64,000 nucleotides of DNA from Pseudonocardia sp. C8. GTDB taxonomy: Bacteria > Actinomycetota > Actinomycetes > Mycobacteriales > Pseudonocardiaceae. This document shows positions 57,125 through 64,000 of this stretch, in pieces (positions within the stretch are counted from its first letter, which is position 1; each line of letters begins with the position of its first letter). The stretch covers positions 2,443,501 to 2,507,500 of the forward strand of contig NZ_JACMTR010000002.1 in the NCBI RefSeq assembly GCF_014267175.1. The letters run 5' to 3'. Below the pieces are notes generated by a model. It saw only the letters and a list, made by a program, of their open reading frames with translations. It searched no databases and was not told the origin of the DNA. The position numbers and the translations under genes are program-made.

Positions 57125-57907
57125 GTGGACGACGTGGACGCCGACGCCGGCCCCAAGGACCGGATCCAGAGCATCGAGCGCGGTTTCGCGGTGCTGCTGG
57201 CCTTCGACGACGAGCGGACCAACCCGAGCCTGATCGAGATCGCGAAGGCGACCGGGCTCTCCCGGCCCGCGGTGCGGCGGATCCTGCTGACGCTGCAGCA
57301 TCTCGGCTACGTCGAGCCCACCGGCGGGAGCCGCTGGCGCCTGACCCCGCGGGTGCTGACCATCGGCCAGCACTACGCCACCTCCAGCGCGGTCGTCGCG
57401 GTGTCCGAGCCGCACATGGGCCGGCTGGTCGAGGAGACCCACGAGACGGCGTCACTGTCCGCGCTGGACGGCGACGAGGTCGTCTACCTGGCCCGCGTAC
57501 CGGCGAAGCGGGTACTGAACGTGACGGCTGCGGCCGGCACCCGGGTGCCGGCGCACGCGACCTCGATGGGGCGGGTGCTGCTGGCGGCCGCCCCGCCCGA
57601 GTTCGTCGAGCGGTACCTGGTCGACCCCGGGCTCCAGCCGCTGACCCCGCACACGATCACCGACCCCGACCAGTTCCGGGACGCCCTGGAGAAGGTGCGC
57701 CGGCAGGGCTGGGCGCTCGTGTCCGAGGAACGCGAGCGCGGGTTGATCGCGGTGTCCGCGCCGATCCGCGACCACACCGGACAGGTCGTCGCCGCGCTCT
57801 CGTCGTCGAGCTCCACCGGGCGGACCAGCCCGGGCCACATCGAGCGCTACGTCGTCCCGGTCCTGACCCGGATCGCGAAGGAGATCAGCAGCGACCTCGG
57901 GGGCTGA
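57125..57907 (+). CDS. IclR-family regulator of the phenol/catechol operon
   Basis: A 260-residue IclR protein: N-terminal winged helix (RIQSIERGFAVLLAFD, IEIAKATGLSRPAVRRILLTL) and C-terminal effector domain (HETASLSALDGDEVVYLARV, ATSMGRVLLA, LVSEERERGLIAVSAPI). It matches the PcaR/CatR branch that activates aromatic pathways on binding muconate or 3-oxoadipate. GTG at 57125 almost touches GGAGG; a GTG at 57134 has better spacing and may be the true start. Confidence 0.88.
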   Translation: MDDVDADAGPKDRIQSIERGFAVLLAFDDERTNPSLIEIAKATGLSRPAVRRILLTLQHLGYVEPTGGSRWRLTPRVLTIGQHYATSSAVVAVSEPHMGRLVEETHETASLSALDGDEVVYLARVPAKRVLNVTAAAGTRVPAHATSMGRVLLAAAPPEFVERYLVDPGLQPLTPHTITDPDQFRDALEKVRRQGWALVSEERERGLIAVSAPIRDHTGQVVAALSSSSSTGRTSPGHIERYVVPVLTRIAKEISSDLGG

Positions 57908-58198
57908 GCTGCGACGACGGTCCGAGGTGTCGGTGCCTCGGGCCAGGGTGGAGCACCACCTCGCCGGCCGAGGCGTTCGCCTTCTCCGGTTCGACGTGTC
58001 CCTCGGCCTCGATGGATATGACTCCCAGATGGTGAGATGGCGATCTCGCGACCCGTGCCGTCGTGATCGGGTCCGGGGTGGCGTGCGGGTCGGCGGGACG
58101 GCGTTGCGCCGACGCCGCGGTGCTCGCGGACGGGGGCCGGGGCGGGGCCCGGGGCGACGTCGAGGAGGCGGGCTCGGCGTACTGGATCCCCGGTGAGC
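57908..58198 (-). pseudogene. CobW-family fragment in an otherwise gene-free gap
   Basis: On the minus strand, around 57950-58030, one frame reads GVISIEAEGHVEPEKANA, matching [18 protein letters not shown] of the intact CobW gene (60014-61039). The DNA shows a near-identical block of about 25 bases (CGGTTCGACGTGTCCCTCGG, one mismatch to 60295-60314). Just beyond, GTGAGATGGCGATCTCGCG (58029 on) resembles GTGAGATGGCCATCCCGCG at 61371 upstream of the CobW operon. It appears to be a decayed partial copy of that locus. Nothing else is visible in the gap. Confidence 0.55.
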
Positions 58199-58912
58199 TC
58201 AGCGGGTGCCGACGACCAGGTCGTCGTCCAGCCGGACGGTCAGGCCCGCTGCCCGCAGCTCGCCGGCCAGCTCGTCGGCGGAGACGATCCACCAGTCGTA
58301 GCCGGTGACGACGTGCTCGAGCTCGCGCTCGCCGTCGAGGGTCCGGTACTCCATCGTCCAGCGCACCGACTCCGGGCCGGTGGGTTCGGCACTACCGGTC
58401 CCCTGGTAGGCGAGCCCACCGTGCACGACCTCCATCGGCGGGAACGGGGGCACCGCGACCGCCGTGTCCGGCAGCTGCACCAGCAGCACGACCGGCGCTC
58501 CGGGGGCGAGCCGGGCAGCCACCGCGCCCCAGAGGGCGCGGCGGTCCGCCGGCGGCAGGTGCCCGACCATGTGCATGCCGACCACCGCGGACAGCCGGTC
58601 CGGCAACGGAACCTCCGCCGCCCCGGACGGGTGCACGGTGACCCGCTCCCCGCCCGGCACGCGATCGAGCCGGCCGAGCAGCACCGCCCGCAGGGCGGCC
58701 GACGGCTCCGCCGCCAGCACCGGCGCCCCGGGCACCGTCGCGAGGATCGTCTCGGTGCCCAGGCCACTGCCGGGGCTCAGCTCGAGGATCGTCCCGGCGC
58801 TCGGGTCCACGTCGGCGAGTGCCGCGGCCAGTCGCGGGCGGACGGGTTCCCACATCGGAACGCTGAGCAGGTGCACGTACGGTGCGGACGCGTCGTACTC
58901 GGGGTAGCTCAC
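58199..58912 (-). CDS. Class I SAM-dependent methyltransferase
   Basis: A 237-residue protein with GTG start at 58912 and GGAG seven bases upstream. Motif I ILELSPGSGLGTETI (with P in place of the usual G), acidic post-I region LAAEPSAALR and motif GAPVVLLVQLPD indicate a Rossmann methyltransferase of the UbiE/Methyltransf_25 type. The segment VVGMHMVGHLPPADR is the motif IV region. No substrate clue; it lies directly downstream of the zinc operon on the same strand but 97 bases away. Confidence 0.75.
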   Translation of the reverse strand: MSYPEYDASAPYVHLLSVPMWEPVRPRLAAALADVDPSAGTILELSPGSGLGTETILATVPGAPVLAAEPSAALRAVLLGRLDRVPGGERVTVHPSGAAEVPLPDRLSAVVGMHMVGHLPPADRRALWGAVAARLAPGAPVVLLVQLPDTAVAVPPFPPMEVVHGGLAYQGTGSAEPTGPESVRWTMEYRTLDGERELEHVVTGYDWWIVSADELAGELRAAGLTVRLDDDLVVGTR

Positions 58913-59009
58913 GGGTCGGCTCCTTCGGGGATCTCGGTGGCGATCGCTCGAGCGGCCGGTCTGTGCGTGAGCAGGCCGGACGGCTCCGAGCACGTGCTCA
59001 CGGCCATCG

Positions 59010-60017
59010 TCAGAGCGCGATGCGGCTGAGTGCCCCCGAACGGTGGCCGACGATCACGTGTCCGTGCCGGGCCGCGACGGCGCCGACCGGGTCGTCACCG
59101 GTTCGGGTCCGGCTCGGGCGCAGCCGGGTCCCCGGCCCGGCGTCGGGACCGAGGTGCCAGACCGCGACGTCGCCGGTGGCATCACCGGTTACCAGGGTCC
59201 GCTGGGTGTCCGTGCTCCAGGCCAGTGCCGAGATGGAGCCGCGGTGTCCCTGTCCGAGCATGGCTTCCCGCCCGGTGGGGCCGGAGCCGGAGAAGTCCCA
59301 GAACGCGACGGTGTCGCCTCCGTCGCAGGCCATCCACCGACCCGTGCTGTCGAAGGCGAGGCGGGAGACGGTGGTGGGGAACCCGCTCATCTGGAAGTCG
59401 TCGCCGCCGGGGACCTTCCAGCCGTGCAGGGTCGCGTCCTGGCTCCCGCCGACGACCCACCGGCCGTGTGGGGAGACTGCGATGCCGGCGATCGCCCCGG
59501 GTGCCGGGAGGTGCTCGATGACCCGGTCGGTGGCCGGTTCGAGGATGCTGACCCCGCGGTAGGCGGCCGCGGCGATCCGCCGGCCGTCGCGGCGGAGCCA
59601 GGACAGGCCGGCCACGGTGGACCGCATGGCGGTCGAACCCCAGCGGGCGTTGCCGTCGCGGTCGAGCACCCGGACGTGCCGGCCGTCGCCGATCGCGATC
59701 CCATCACCGGATGCCGTCCAGGCCAGGGCCGAGCACCACCTCGCCGGGTGGTCGGCCAGCAGTCGGCCGGTGCCGACGTCCCAGATCCGCACCCGCTGGC
59801 CGCCACCGGCGGCCAGCCGGGTGCCGTCCTCGCTCAGGGCCAGCGAGAGCAGGAAGTCCCCGAGCTCCAGCCGGAACCGGACATCCCCGGAGGCGTCCAC
59901 GACGGCGATCGTGCCCTCGGAGCCGCCGGCGACGGCGACGTCGTCACCGGCAGCGACCTCGACGACGGGTTCGTCGAGGCTCAGCGACCACACCGGTGTC
60001 GTGGCGGGGGCGCTCAT
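59010..60017 (-). CDS. WD40-repeat beta-propeller protein
   Basis: A 335-residue protein made of about seven WD40-like repeats (for example [52 protein letters not shown]), enough for one propeller, with no signal peptide or membrane segment. Its ATG overlaps the stop of the CobW GTPase, so the two are coupled. Stand-alone WD40 proteins beside CobW metallochaperones recur in actinobacteria; the likely role is a scaffold or client platform in zinc handling, but this is inference. Confidence 0.8.
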   Translation of the reverse strand: MSAPATTPVWSLSLDEPVVEVAAGDDVAVAGGSEGTIAVVDASGDVRFRLELGDFLLSLALSEDGTRLAAGGGQRVRIWDVGTGRLLADHPARWCSALAWTASGDGIAIGDGRHVRVLDRDGNARWGSTAMRSTVAGLSWLRRDGRRIAAAAYRGVSILEPATDRVIEHLPAPGAIAGIAVSPHGRWVVGGSQDATLHGWKVPGGDDFQMSGFPTTVSRLAFDSTGRWMACDGGDTVAFWDFSGSGPTGREAMLGQGHRGSISALAWSTDTQRTLVTGDATGDVAVWHLGPDAGPGTRLRPSRTRTGDDPVGAVAARHGHVIVGHRSGALSRIAL

Positions 60018-61039
60018 CGGGCGCCCGCCTCGGCCGGCTGGTTGGTCAGGCAGGCGTGGAAGCCGTCGGTGAGCGCGGCGCGGTCGAGATCGCGCCCGAT
60101 GAACACCATCCGGTTGGTGCGGGCCTCGCCCGCGCGCCACGGCGCGCCCAGCTCGCCGTCGTGCAGCATGTGGACGCCCTGGAACACGTAGCGGCGGTCG
60201 GATCCGGCGATGTTGAGCACGCCCTTGCTGCGGAACAGGTCCGGTCCGCGGGTGGCGAGCAGCTCGCCCAGCCAGCCGTTCAGCTTGTCCGGTTCGACGT
60301 ATCCCTCGGCCTCGATACCGACGCTGGTGACACTCAGGTCGTGCTGGTGCTCGCCCGGGTCGAGGAAGTCGGGTTCGGTGTGCAGCACCGCGTCGAGGTC
60401 GAAGGCGTGGACGTCGAGGATCCGGCCGAGGTCGACGTCGCCGCGCACCGCCGGGAGCACGACCGTGTGCCCGTTGATCAGGCGGATCTGACGCTCGACA
60501 TCGGCCAGGGTGTCGGTGTCGACGAGGTCGGTCTTGTTCAGCACGACCCGGTCGGCGAAGGCGATCTGCTCGACCGCCTCGTTCTCGACGCCGTCCGGTT
60601 TCTCGTCGTGCAGGTGGGCCAGGACGTGCTTGGCGTCGACCACGGTGACGATCGCGTCCAGGCGCAGCTGAGCGCGCAGAGCGTCGTCCATGAAGAAGGT
60701 CTGGGCGACCGGGGCGGGGTCGGCGAGCCCGGTGGTCTCGATCAGGATCGCGTCGAAGCGGTCGCGGCGGCGCAGCAGGGAGCCGAGGATGCGGATGAGG
60801 TCGCCGCGCACGGTGCAGCAGATGCAGCCGTTGTTCATCTCGAACACCTCCTCCTCCGAGTCCAGGACCAGTGCGTCGTCGACGCCGACCTCACCGAACT
60901 CGTTCTCGATCACCGCGATCCGGCGGCCGTGCTGCTCGGTGAGGATGCGGTTGAGCAGGGTCGTCTTACCCGAACCGAGGAAGCCGGTGAGCACGGTGAC
61001 CGGGATCCGGTCGTCGTGGGGTGCGGATGCGTCAGGCAT
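60014..61039 (-). CDS. CobW/ZNG1-like G3E GTPase metallochaperone
   Basis: A 341-residue GTPase: Walker [13 protein letters not shown], the CxCC metal motif in [12 protein letters not shown], switch [14 protein letters not shown] base-recognition motif, and a C-terminal CobW_C domain with an H-rich stretch (DPGEHQHDL). These proteins deliver zinc (or another metal) to client enzymes at the cost of GTP, mainly under zinc starvation. The ATG overlaps the end of the preceding small gene by 8 bases. A Zur-like box lies upstream of the operon. Confidence 0.9.
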   Translation of the reverse strand: MPDASAPHDDRIPVTVLTGFLGSGKTTLLNRILTEQHGRRIAVIENEFGEVGVDDALVLDSEEEVFEMNNGCICCTVRGDLIRILGSLLRRRDRFDAILIETTGLADPAPVAQTFFMDDALRAQLRLDAIVTVVDAKHVLAHLHDEKPDGVENEAVEQIAFADRVVLNKTDLVDTDTLADVERQIRLINGHTVVLPAVRGDVDLGRILDVHAFDLDAVLHTEPDFLDPGEHQHDLSVTSVGIEAEGYVEPDKLNGWLGELLATRGPDLFRSKGVLNIAGSDRRYVFQGVHMLHDGELGAPWRAGEARTNRMVFIGRDLDRAALTDGFHACLTNQPAEAGAR

Positions 61040-61331
61040 GGGTGTCTCCTTCGGGGTCGTTGCGCAGCAGGCCGACGACCAGCGCGTCGTCGACGTCGGC
61101 GAGGGGGCGGTGGATCGTCCAGCGGCGGCCGTCGGGTCCCAGCACGGCGATCACGGTCTCCACCGGCGGGCAGCCGGGCTCGCGGCAGGCCAGCTGGGAG
61201 ACGGTCACGGCCGCCTCGTCGGGCAGTTCCAAGGTGGTGCGGACGAGGTCGGCGAGCTCGCTCGCGCGACGTGCACGGTCGCCGTCGCGCGCGGAGCCGC
61301 CGAGGATGCCGGGGAACGGGGGAGCAGCCAC
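61032..61331 (-). CDS. Small conserved protein of the CobW operon
   Basis: A 99-residue protein with GTG at 61331. [19 protein letters not shown] contains the CxxPGCPPxET pattern found in short proteins that neighbour CobW genes. The paired Cys could bind metal. No strong ribosome binding site precedes the GTG and the putative Zur box lies about 18 bases upstream, so the mRNA may be leaderless. First gene of the operon; function unknown. Confidence 0.65.
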   Translation of the reverse strand: MAAPPFPGILGGSARDGDRARRASELADLVRTTLELPDEAAVTVSQLACREPGCPPVETVIAVLGPDGRRWTIHRPLADVDDALVVGLLRNDPEGDTHA

Positions 61332-61349
61332 GCTGCACAGTGAACACGT

Positions 61350-61367
61350 ATCGAATATCGTTTTCAA
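61350..61367 (-). promoter_or_regulatory. Putative Zur box
   Basis: On the minus strand TTTGAAAACGATATTCGA, resembling the actinobacterial Zur consensus TGAAAATnATTTTCA (left arm TGAAAA intact, right arm imperfect). It is the only AT-rich patch here and lies just upstream of the CobW operon, which is the expected kind of Zur target. Confidence 0.55.
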
Positions 61368-61719
61368 ATAGTGAGATGGCCATCCCGCGACCGGTGTCCG
61401 CGACCGCGTTGCCGGCGGCCGGGTTGTCTCCACGGCCCAGCAGCAGCACGTCGCCGAGCCGACCGACACCGTCCTGCGGACGTCCGGCGAGCCGGTCCGC
61501 GACCAGGCCTGGCGCCGCGGACAGGCGGGGCCGCGCGAAGGTCGAGTCACAGCGACGACGACCGGGGCGGCAGCGGTGGGGTCAGGCGCCGGGTCGAGCT
61601 CGTCTCGTCCAGACTCGACGTCAGCTCGCAGCATCTGCGAGGTCTCGGAGACCCGTCGAGCCGACAGTCGACCGGGAGGCCGCCGAACGGTCGCCGGCCT
61701 GCGACGATGGACAGTCGAT

Positions 61720-61735
61720 CAAACACATGTTCGAA
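61720..61735 (+). promoter_or_regulatory. LexA (SOS) box
   Basis: TCAAACACATGTTCGA, one base away from the actinobacterial SOS consensus TCGAAC-N4-GTTCGA. It ends 10 bases before the ATG of the 13E12-type HNH gene; such boxes commonly precede this gene family in mycobacteria and relatives. Confidence 0.8.
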
Positions 61736-61745
61736 GAATGAGGGC

Positions 61746-63026
61746 ATGCCCAGCGACCGGCTCGCCGCCGCGCACCGCCTGCTCACCGAGGCGATCACCG
61801 CACTCGACGAGGCCGCGGGCCCGGCCGGCTCCGACGACGAGCTGCTGTCGGTGCTGACCCTGTGCGAGGGCGCGGTCCGCCGGTTGGACCGGGTCACCGT
61901 GGCCACGATCGCGACCCTGGAGCGGCGGGGCACGTTCACCGAGCGCGGCTACCGCACCCCGGCGGCAGGGTTGGCGGACCTGCTGAACTGGGAGCGTTCG
62001 GAGGCGCGGCGCCGCACCCGCGCCGCCGAACACGTCCACCCCCGTACCGGGTTGGATGGCGGCGTGCAGCCGCGGTTGCCGGCGACCGCGCAGCGGTTCG
62101 CCGAGGGCCGGGTCGGGCTGCGGCACGTGGACGTGATCGCCTCTGTGCTGGACTCGCACGCGGCACGGCGGGTGCATCCGGACCGGTTGGCCGCGGCCGA
62201 GGAGAAGATCGCCGAGCACGCCTGCGTGTACAACCCCTCCGAGCTGCACACCTGGGCGACCCGGCTGATCGAGGCCCTCGACCAGGACGGCCCGGAACCC
62301 GACGACACCCCGCCCCCGTCGGTGAACACCCTCACGGTGGTCGCGCACCGCAGCGGATCCGGGGGGCCGGATCACCGGCCGGTTCGACGACGCGGCCCGG
62401 TTCGACGCCATCGCCGCCGCCATCGACGCCCTGGCCGCACCGCGCGACCACCTCGACGACCGCCGCCCCGAACAACGCCAGGCCGACGCCCTGGCCGACC
62501 TGTGCACGCAGGCCCTCGAACGCGGGGAGCTGCCCGAGACCGGTGGACGGCGCCGATGCTGAACGTGCTGATCGGGCTGGAGGACCTGCAGCGGCGGGCG
62601 ACGGGCGCGCTGCTGGACTTCGGCGGGCAGGTCAGCCCGGAGAGCCTGCGGATGCTGGCCTGCGACGCCGCCGTCGTGCCGATCGTGCTGAACGGCGCCG
62701 GCCAACCCCTCGACGTCGGCCGGGCCACGCGCACCATCCCGGACGGGTTGCGCCGCGCGGTCACCGCCCGCGACCGCGGCTGCGCCCACCCCGGATGTGA
62801 CCGGCCCCCGTCCTGGTGCGAGGTCCACCACATCGTCCCGTGGGAGATCGGCGGACCGACCGCACTGTCGAACACGGTGATGGTGTGCAAGCTGCACCAC
62901 CGGCTGCTGCACCACCCCGGATGGATCGTCCGGATCCGCGACGGGCTCCCCGAGTTCGTCCCACCCCGCTGGATCGACCCGCTGCAACAACCACGCCGCC
63001 GACCCCGCACCGCCACCGCGGCATGA
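61746..63026 (+). pseudogene. 13E12/DUF222 HNH endonuclease gene with two compensating frameshifts
   Basis: A 426-codon frame. The N-terminal DUF222 part (LTLCEGAVRRLDRVTVATIATLE and on) and the C-terminal HNH domain (GCAHPGCDRPPSWCEVHHIVPW, SNTVMVCKLHHRLLHH) are normal, quoted in short here. The middle, about 62365-62553, is arginine-rich nonsense in this frame, while the +1 frame there reads ITGRFDDAARFDAIAAAIDA, exactly what the family has. A six-G run at 62361-62366 (five expected) and a missing C near 62552 explain it. Either the region is truly mutated in about 65 residues, or both are sequencing errors. These repeat-family HNH nucleases are often SOS-regulated. Confidence 0.8.
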
Positions 63027-63122
63027 CCGTGGCGCGGAGCTGACTCGTCCGGTGTGGACGCAGCTTGCCGACCTCGAGCGAGCCCGCACCGTTCACGTTC
63101 CACGGGACCGTCGAGCCGCTCG

Positions 63123-64000
63123 TCACCCCCGTCCCACGCCGGCGAAGATGGTGTGGGTGATCGCCAGGAGTTGGGCACCGAGGGCGTCATGGTGCAGGTG
63201 TGGGATGCGGACGACGTCATCGACGACCGCGACCGCGGCGTGGACGAGCAGGACGCAGGTGGCACCGTCGAGTTCGGGCCGGGTCCGGTGGAGCAGCCCG
63301 GCCCATTCGGCGATGATGTCGGCTCGTGCGCGGCGGAGCTGGTCGTGGTCCTCGTCCGGTAGGTAGAGGACTTCGGTCACGGCGACCGAGACCAGGTCGG
63401 GGAACCGCAGGGCGAGCTCGATGTAGGACACGGTGAGCAACCGCAGTGCCTCTGCCGGATCGGTGGTGCGGCCCCGGGCGTTGAACAGCGCCAACGTGAG
63501 CCAGTCCTGGAAGCGGCGGACCAGGGTGACGAGGAGCTCCCCCTTGCTGGGGAAGTGGTGGTAGATGCTGGCCCCGAGGATGCCCGCACTCTCGCCGATG
63601 TCCTCCATGGTGACCGCGGGATAGCCGTGCTGGCGGAACAGCCGTGCCGATGCACGCAACAGGGTCTCCCGGCGCGAGGGGAGTGCTGGTTCCTGAACGT
63701 AGCCCTGCGGGCCGGCGGCGTCGGTCGCGCCGGGCGATCGCAGATCGGTGGTGACGACGGCGAGCGCCGCATGCCGGAGCAGGGCATCGGTCGCGGGTCG
63801 GGGGAGCGGCTCGCCGTGATGACCGGGGCTGGCCAGCACGGCCAGCGCGGCCCAGGCGAGCAGCTCCGTGTCCGGGTCGCCGGTGGGCCGGGACCGTGTG
63901 GCGGTGATCATCGCGGCGATGCGCTGAGCCACCTCGGCCACCCGGGCGCGGACGACGGCCCGCTGGTCCGGATCGAGGTGTCGAGCCTCGCGTTGCCAGA
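63123..64000 (-). CDS. Tandem TetR-family regulator, 5' end beyond the window
   Basis: The minus-strand frame is open to the window edge. Its first visible part (REARHLDPDQRAVVRARVAEVAQ, then ELLAWAALAVLASPGHH) looks like the ligand-domain end of one TetR protein. After a linker (PQGYVQEPALPSRRE) comes a complete second TetR: helix-turn-helix TMEDIGESAGILGASIYHHF and KGELLVTLVRR, then its own ligand domain to the stop. So the protein is a double TetR, of the kind seen in rhodococci and relatives. Targets unknown; a GTG at 63941 is not the likely start. Confidence 0.8.
   Translation of the reverse strand, partial: WQREARHLDPDQRAVVRARVAEVAQRIAAMITATRSRPTGDPDTELLAWAALAVLASPGHHGEPLPRPATDALLRHAALAVVTTDLRSPGATDAAGPQGYVQEPALPSRRETLLRASARLFRQHGYPAVTMEDIGESAGILGASIYHHFPSKGELLVTLVRRFQDWLTLALFNARGRTTDPAEALRLLTVSYIELALRFPDLVSVAVTEVLYLPDEDHDQLRRARADIIAEWAGLLHRTRPELDGATCVLLVHAAVAVVDDVVRIPHLHHDALGAQLLAITHTIFAGVGRG

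Larger units (their letters stand above)
61332..61745. other. Divergent intergenic region with Zur-like box and SOS box
   Basis: A 414-base gap between the zinc operon (minus) and the HNH gene (plus). It holds the Zur-like box at 61350-61367 on the left and the LexA box at 61720-61735 on the right. In between (61380-61715) I see GC-rich DNA with no supported gene. Confidence 0.6.

Noticed and set aside
59711..61741. 676-codon plus-strand frame across the zinc operon
   Set aside because: Antisense to the CobW GTPase and part of the WD40 gene; low-complexity, no domains.

Overview
The window is very GC-rich and carries dense, overlapping (ATGA/GTGA) operons with many GTG starts. It has a LacI-type sugar/polyol operon, actinobacterial ETF/EtfD genes, two dehydrogenases of mycofactocin-linked type, a 13E12-type HNH gene behind an actinobacterial SOS box and a CobW operon behind a Zur-like box. 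All of this points to an actinobacterium, most likely a Pseudonocardia-like member of the Pseudonocardiaceae; the genus is an inference from style, not proven.

Region 1 (1-31.6 kb) is a large acyl-CoA catabolic island. It starts with the end of a Baeyer-Villiger monooxygenase operon (monooxygenase, NTF2-like protein, iron alcohol dehydrogenase), then a mycofactocin-type SDR and a TRAP transporter (dctPQM). There follow transcription units for acyl-CoA dehydrogenases, crotonase-like protein, CitE-like lyase, thiolase, an NDMA-type alcohol dehydrogenase, two acyl-CoA ligases, four CaiB/BaiF-family CoA-transferases/racemase, a MaoC hydratase, FabG and two MmgE/PrpD proteins. A FadR-type GntR regulator ends the catabolic block, followed by etfB-etfA-etfD, which would carry the electrons to menaquinone. 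AT-rich near-palindromes resembling ACATAATATATTGTG recur before at least five of these units, including the regulator itself, so I infer one GntR regulon. The Mct-like CoA-transferase, MaoC and CitE-like genes suggest breakdown of a C5/methyl-branched dicarboxylic acid or of a larger compound leading to one.

Region 2 (31.6-42.8 kb) is accessory DNA. It holds the 3' half of a tRNA-Pro(GGG) gene, a hairpin and a frameshifted remnant of a tyrosine recombinase, which together are the scar of a pSAM2-like integration. Next to it is a tightly coupled four-gene operon on the minus strand: a HEXXH metallopeptidase-like protein, a CHAT (caspase-like) protease fused to a degenerate P-loop domain, a 1,669-residue membrane-anchored STAND-like NTPase, and a protein of unknown family. 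This is the best candidate here for an undescribed conflict/defence or proteolytic-signalling system. A LuxR-type HTH remnant lies at its right edge.

Region 3 (42.8-49.5 kb) is a polyol/sugar ABC importer with a dehydrogenase, facing a LacI regulator across a perfect 26-bp palindromic operator. Region 4 (49.7-57.9 kb) is a nearly complete phenol/catechol ortho-cleavage operon: two-component hydroxylase, catA, catB, catC, enol-lactonase and the 3-oxoadipate CoA-transferase subunits, with an IclR regulator facing it across two tandem inverted repeats. Only the thiolase is missing; the one at 10.4 kb could serve. Region 5 (58-64 kb) holds a methyltransferase, a zinc-metallochaperone operon (small conserved protein, CobW GTPase, WD40 protein), a damaged 13E12/DUF222 HNH gene and the end of a tandem TetR regulator that runs off the window. 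No rRNA, intact tRNA or CRISPR array was seen.
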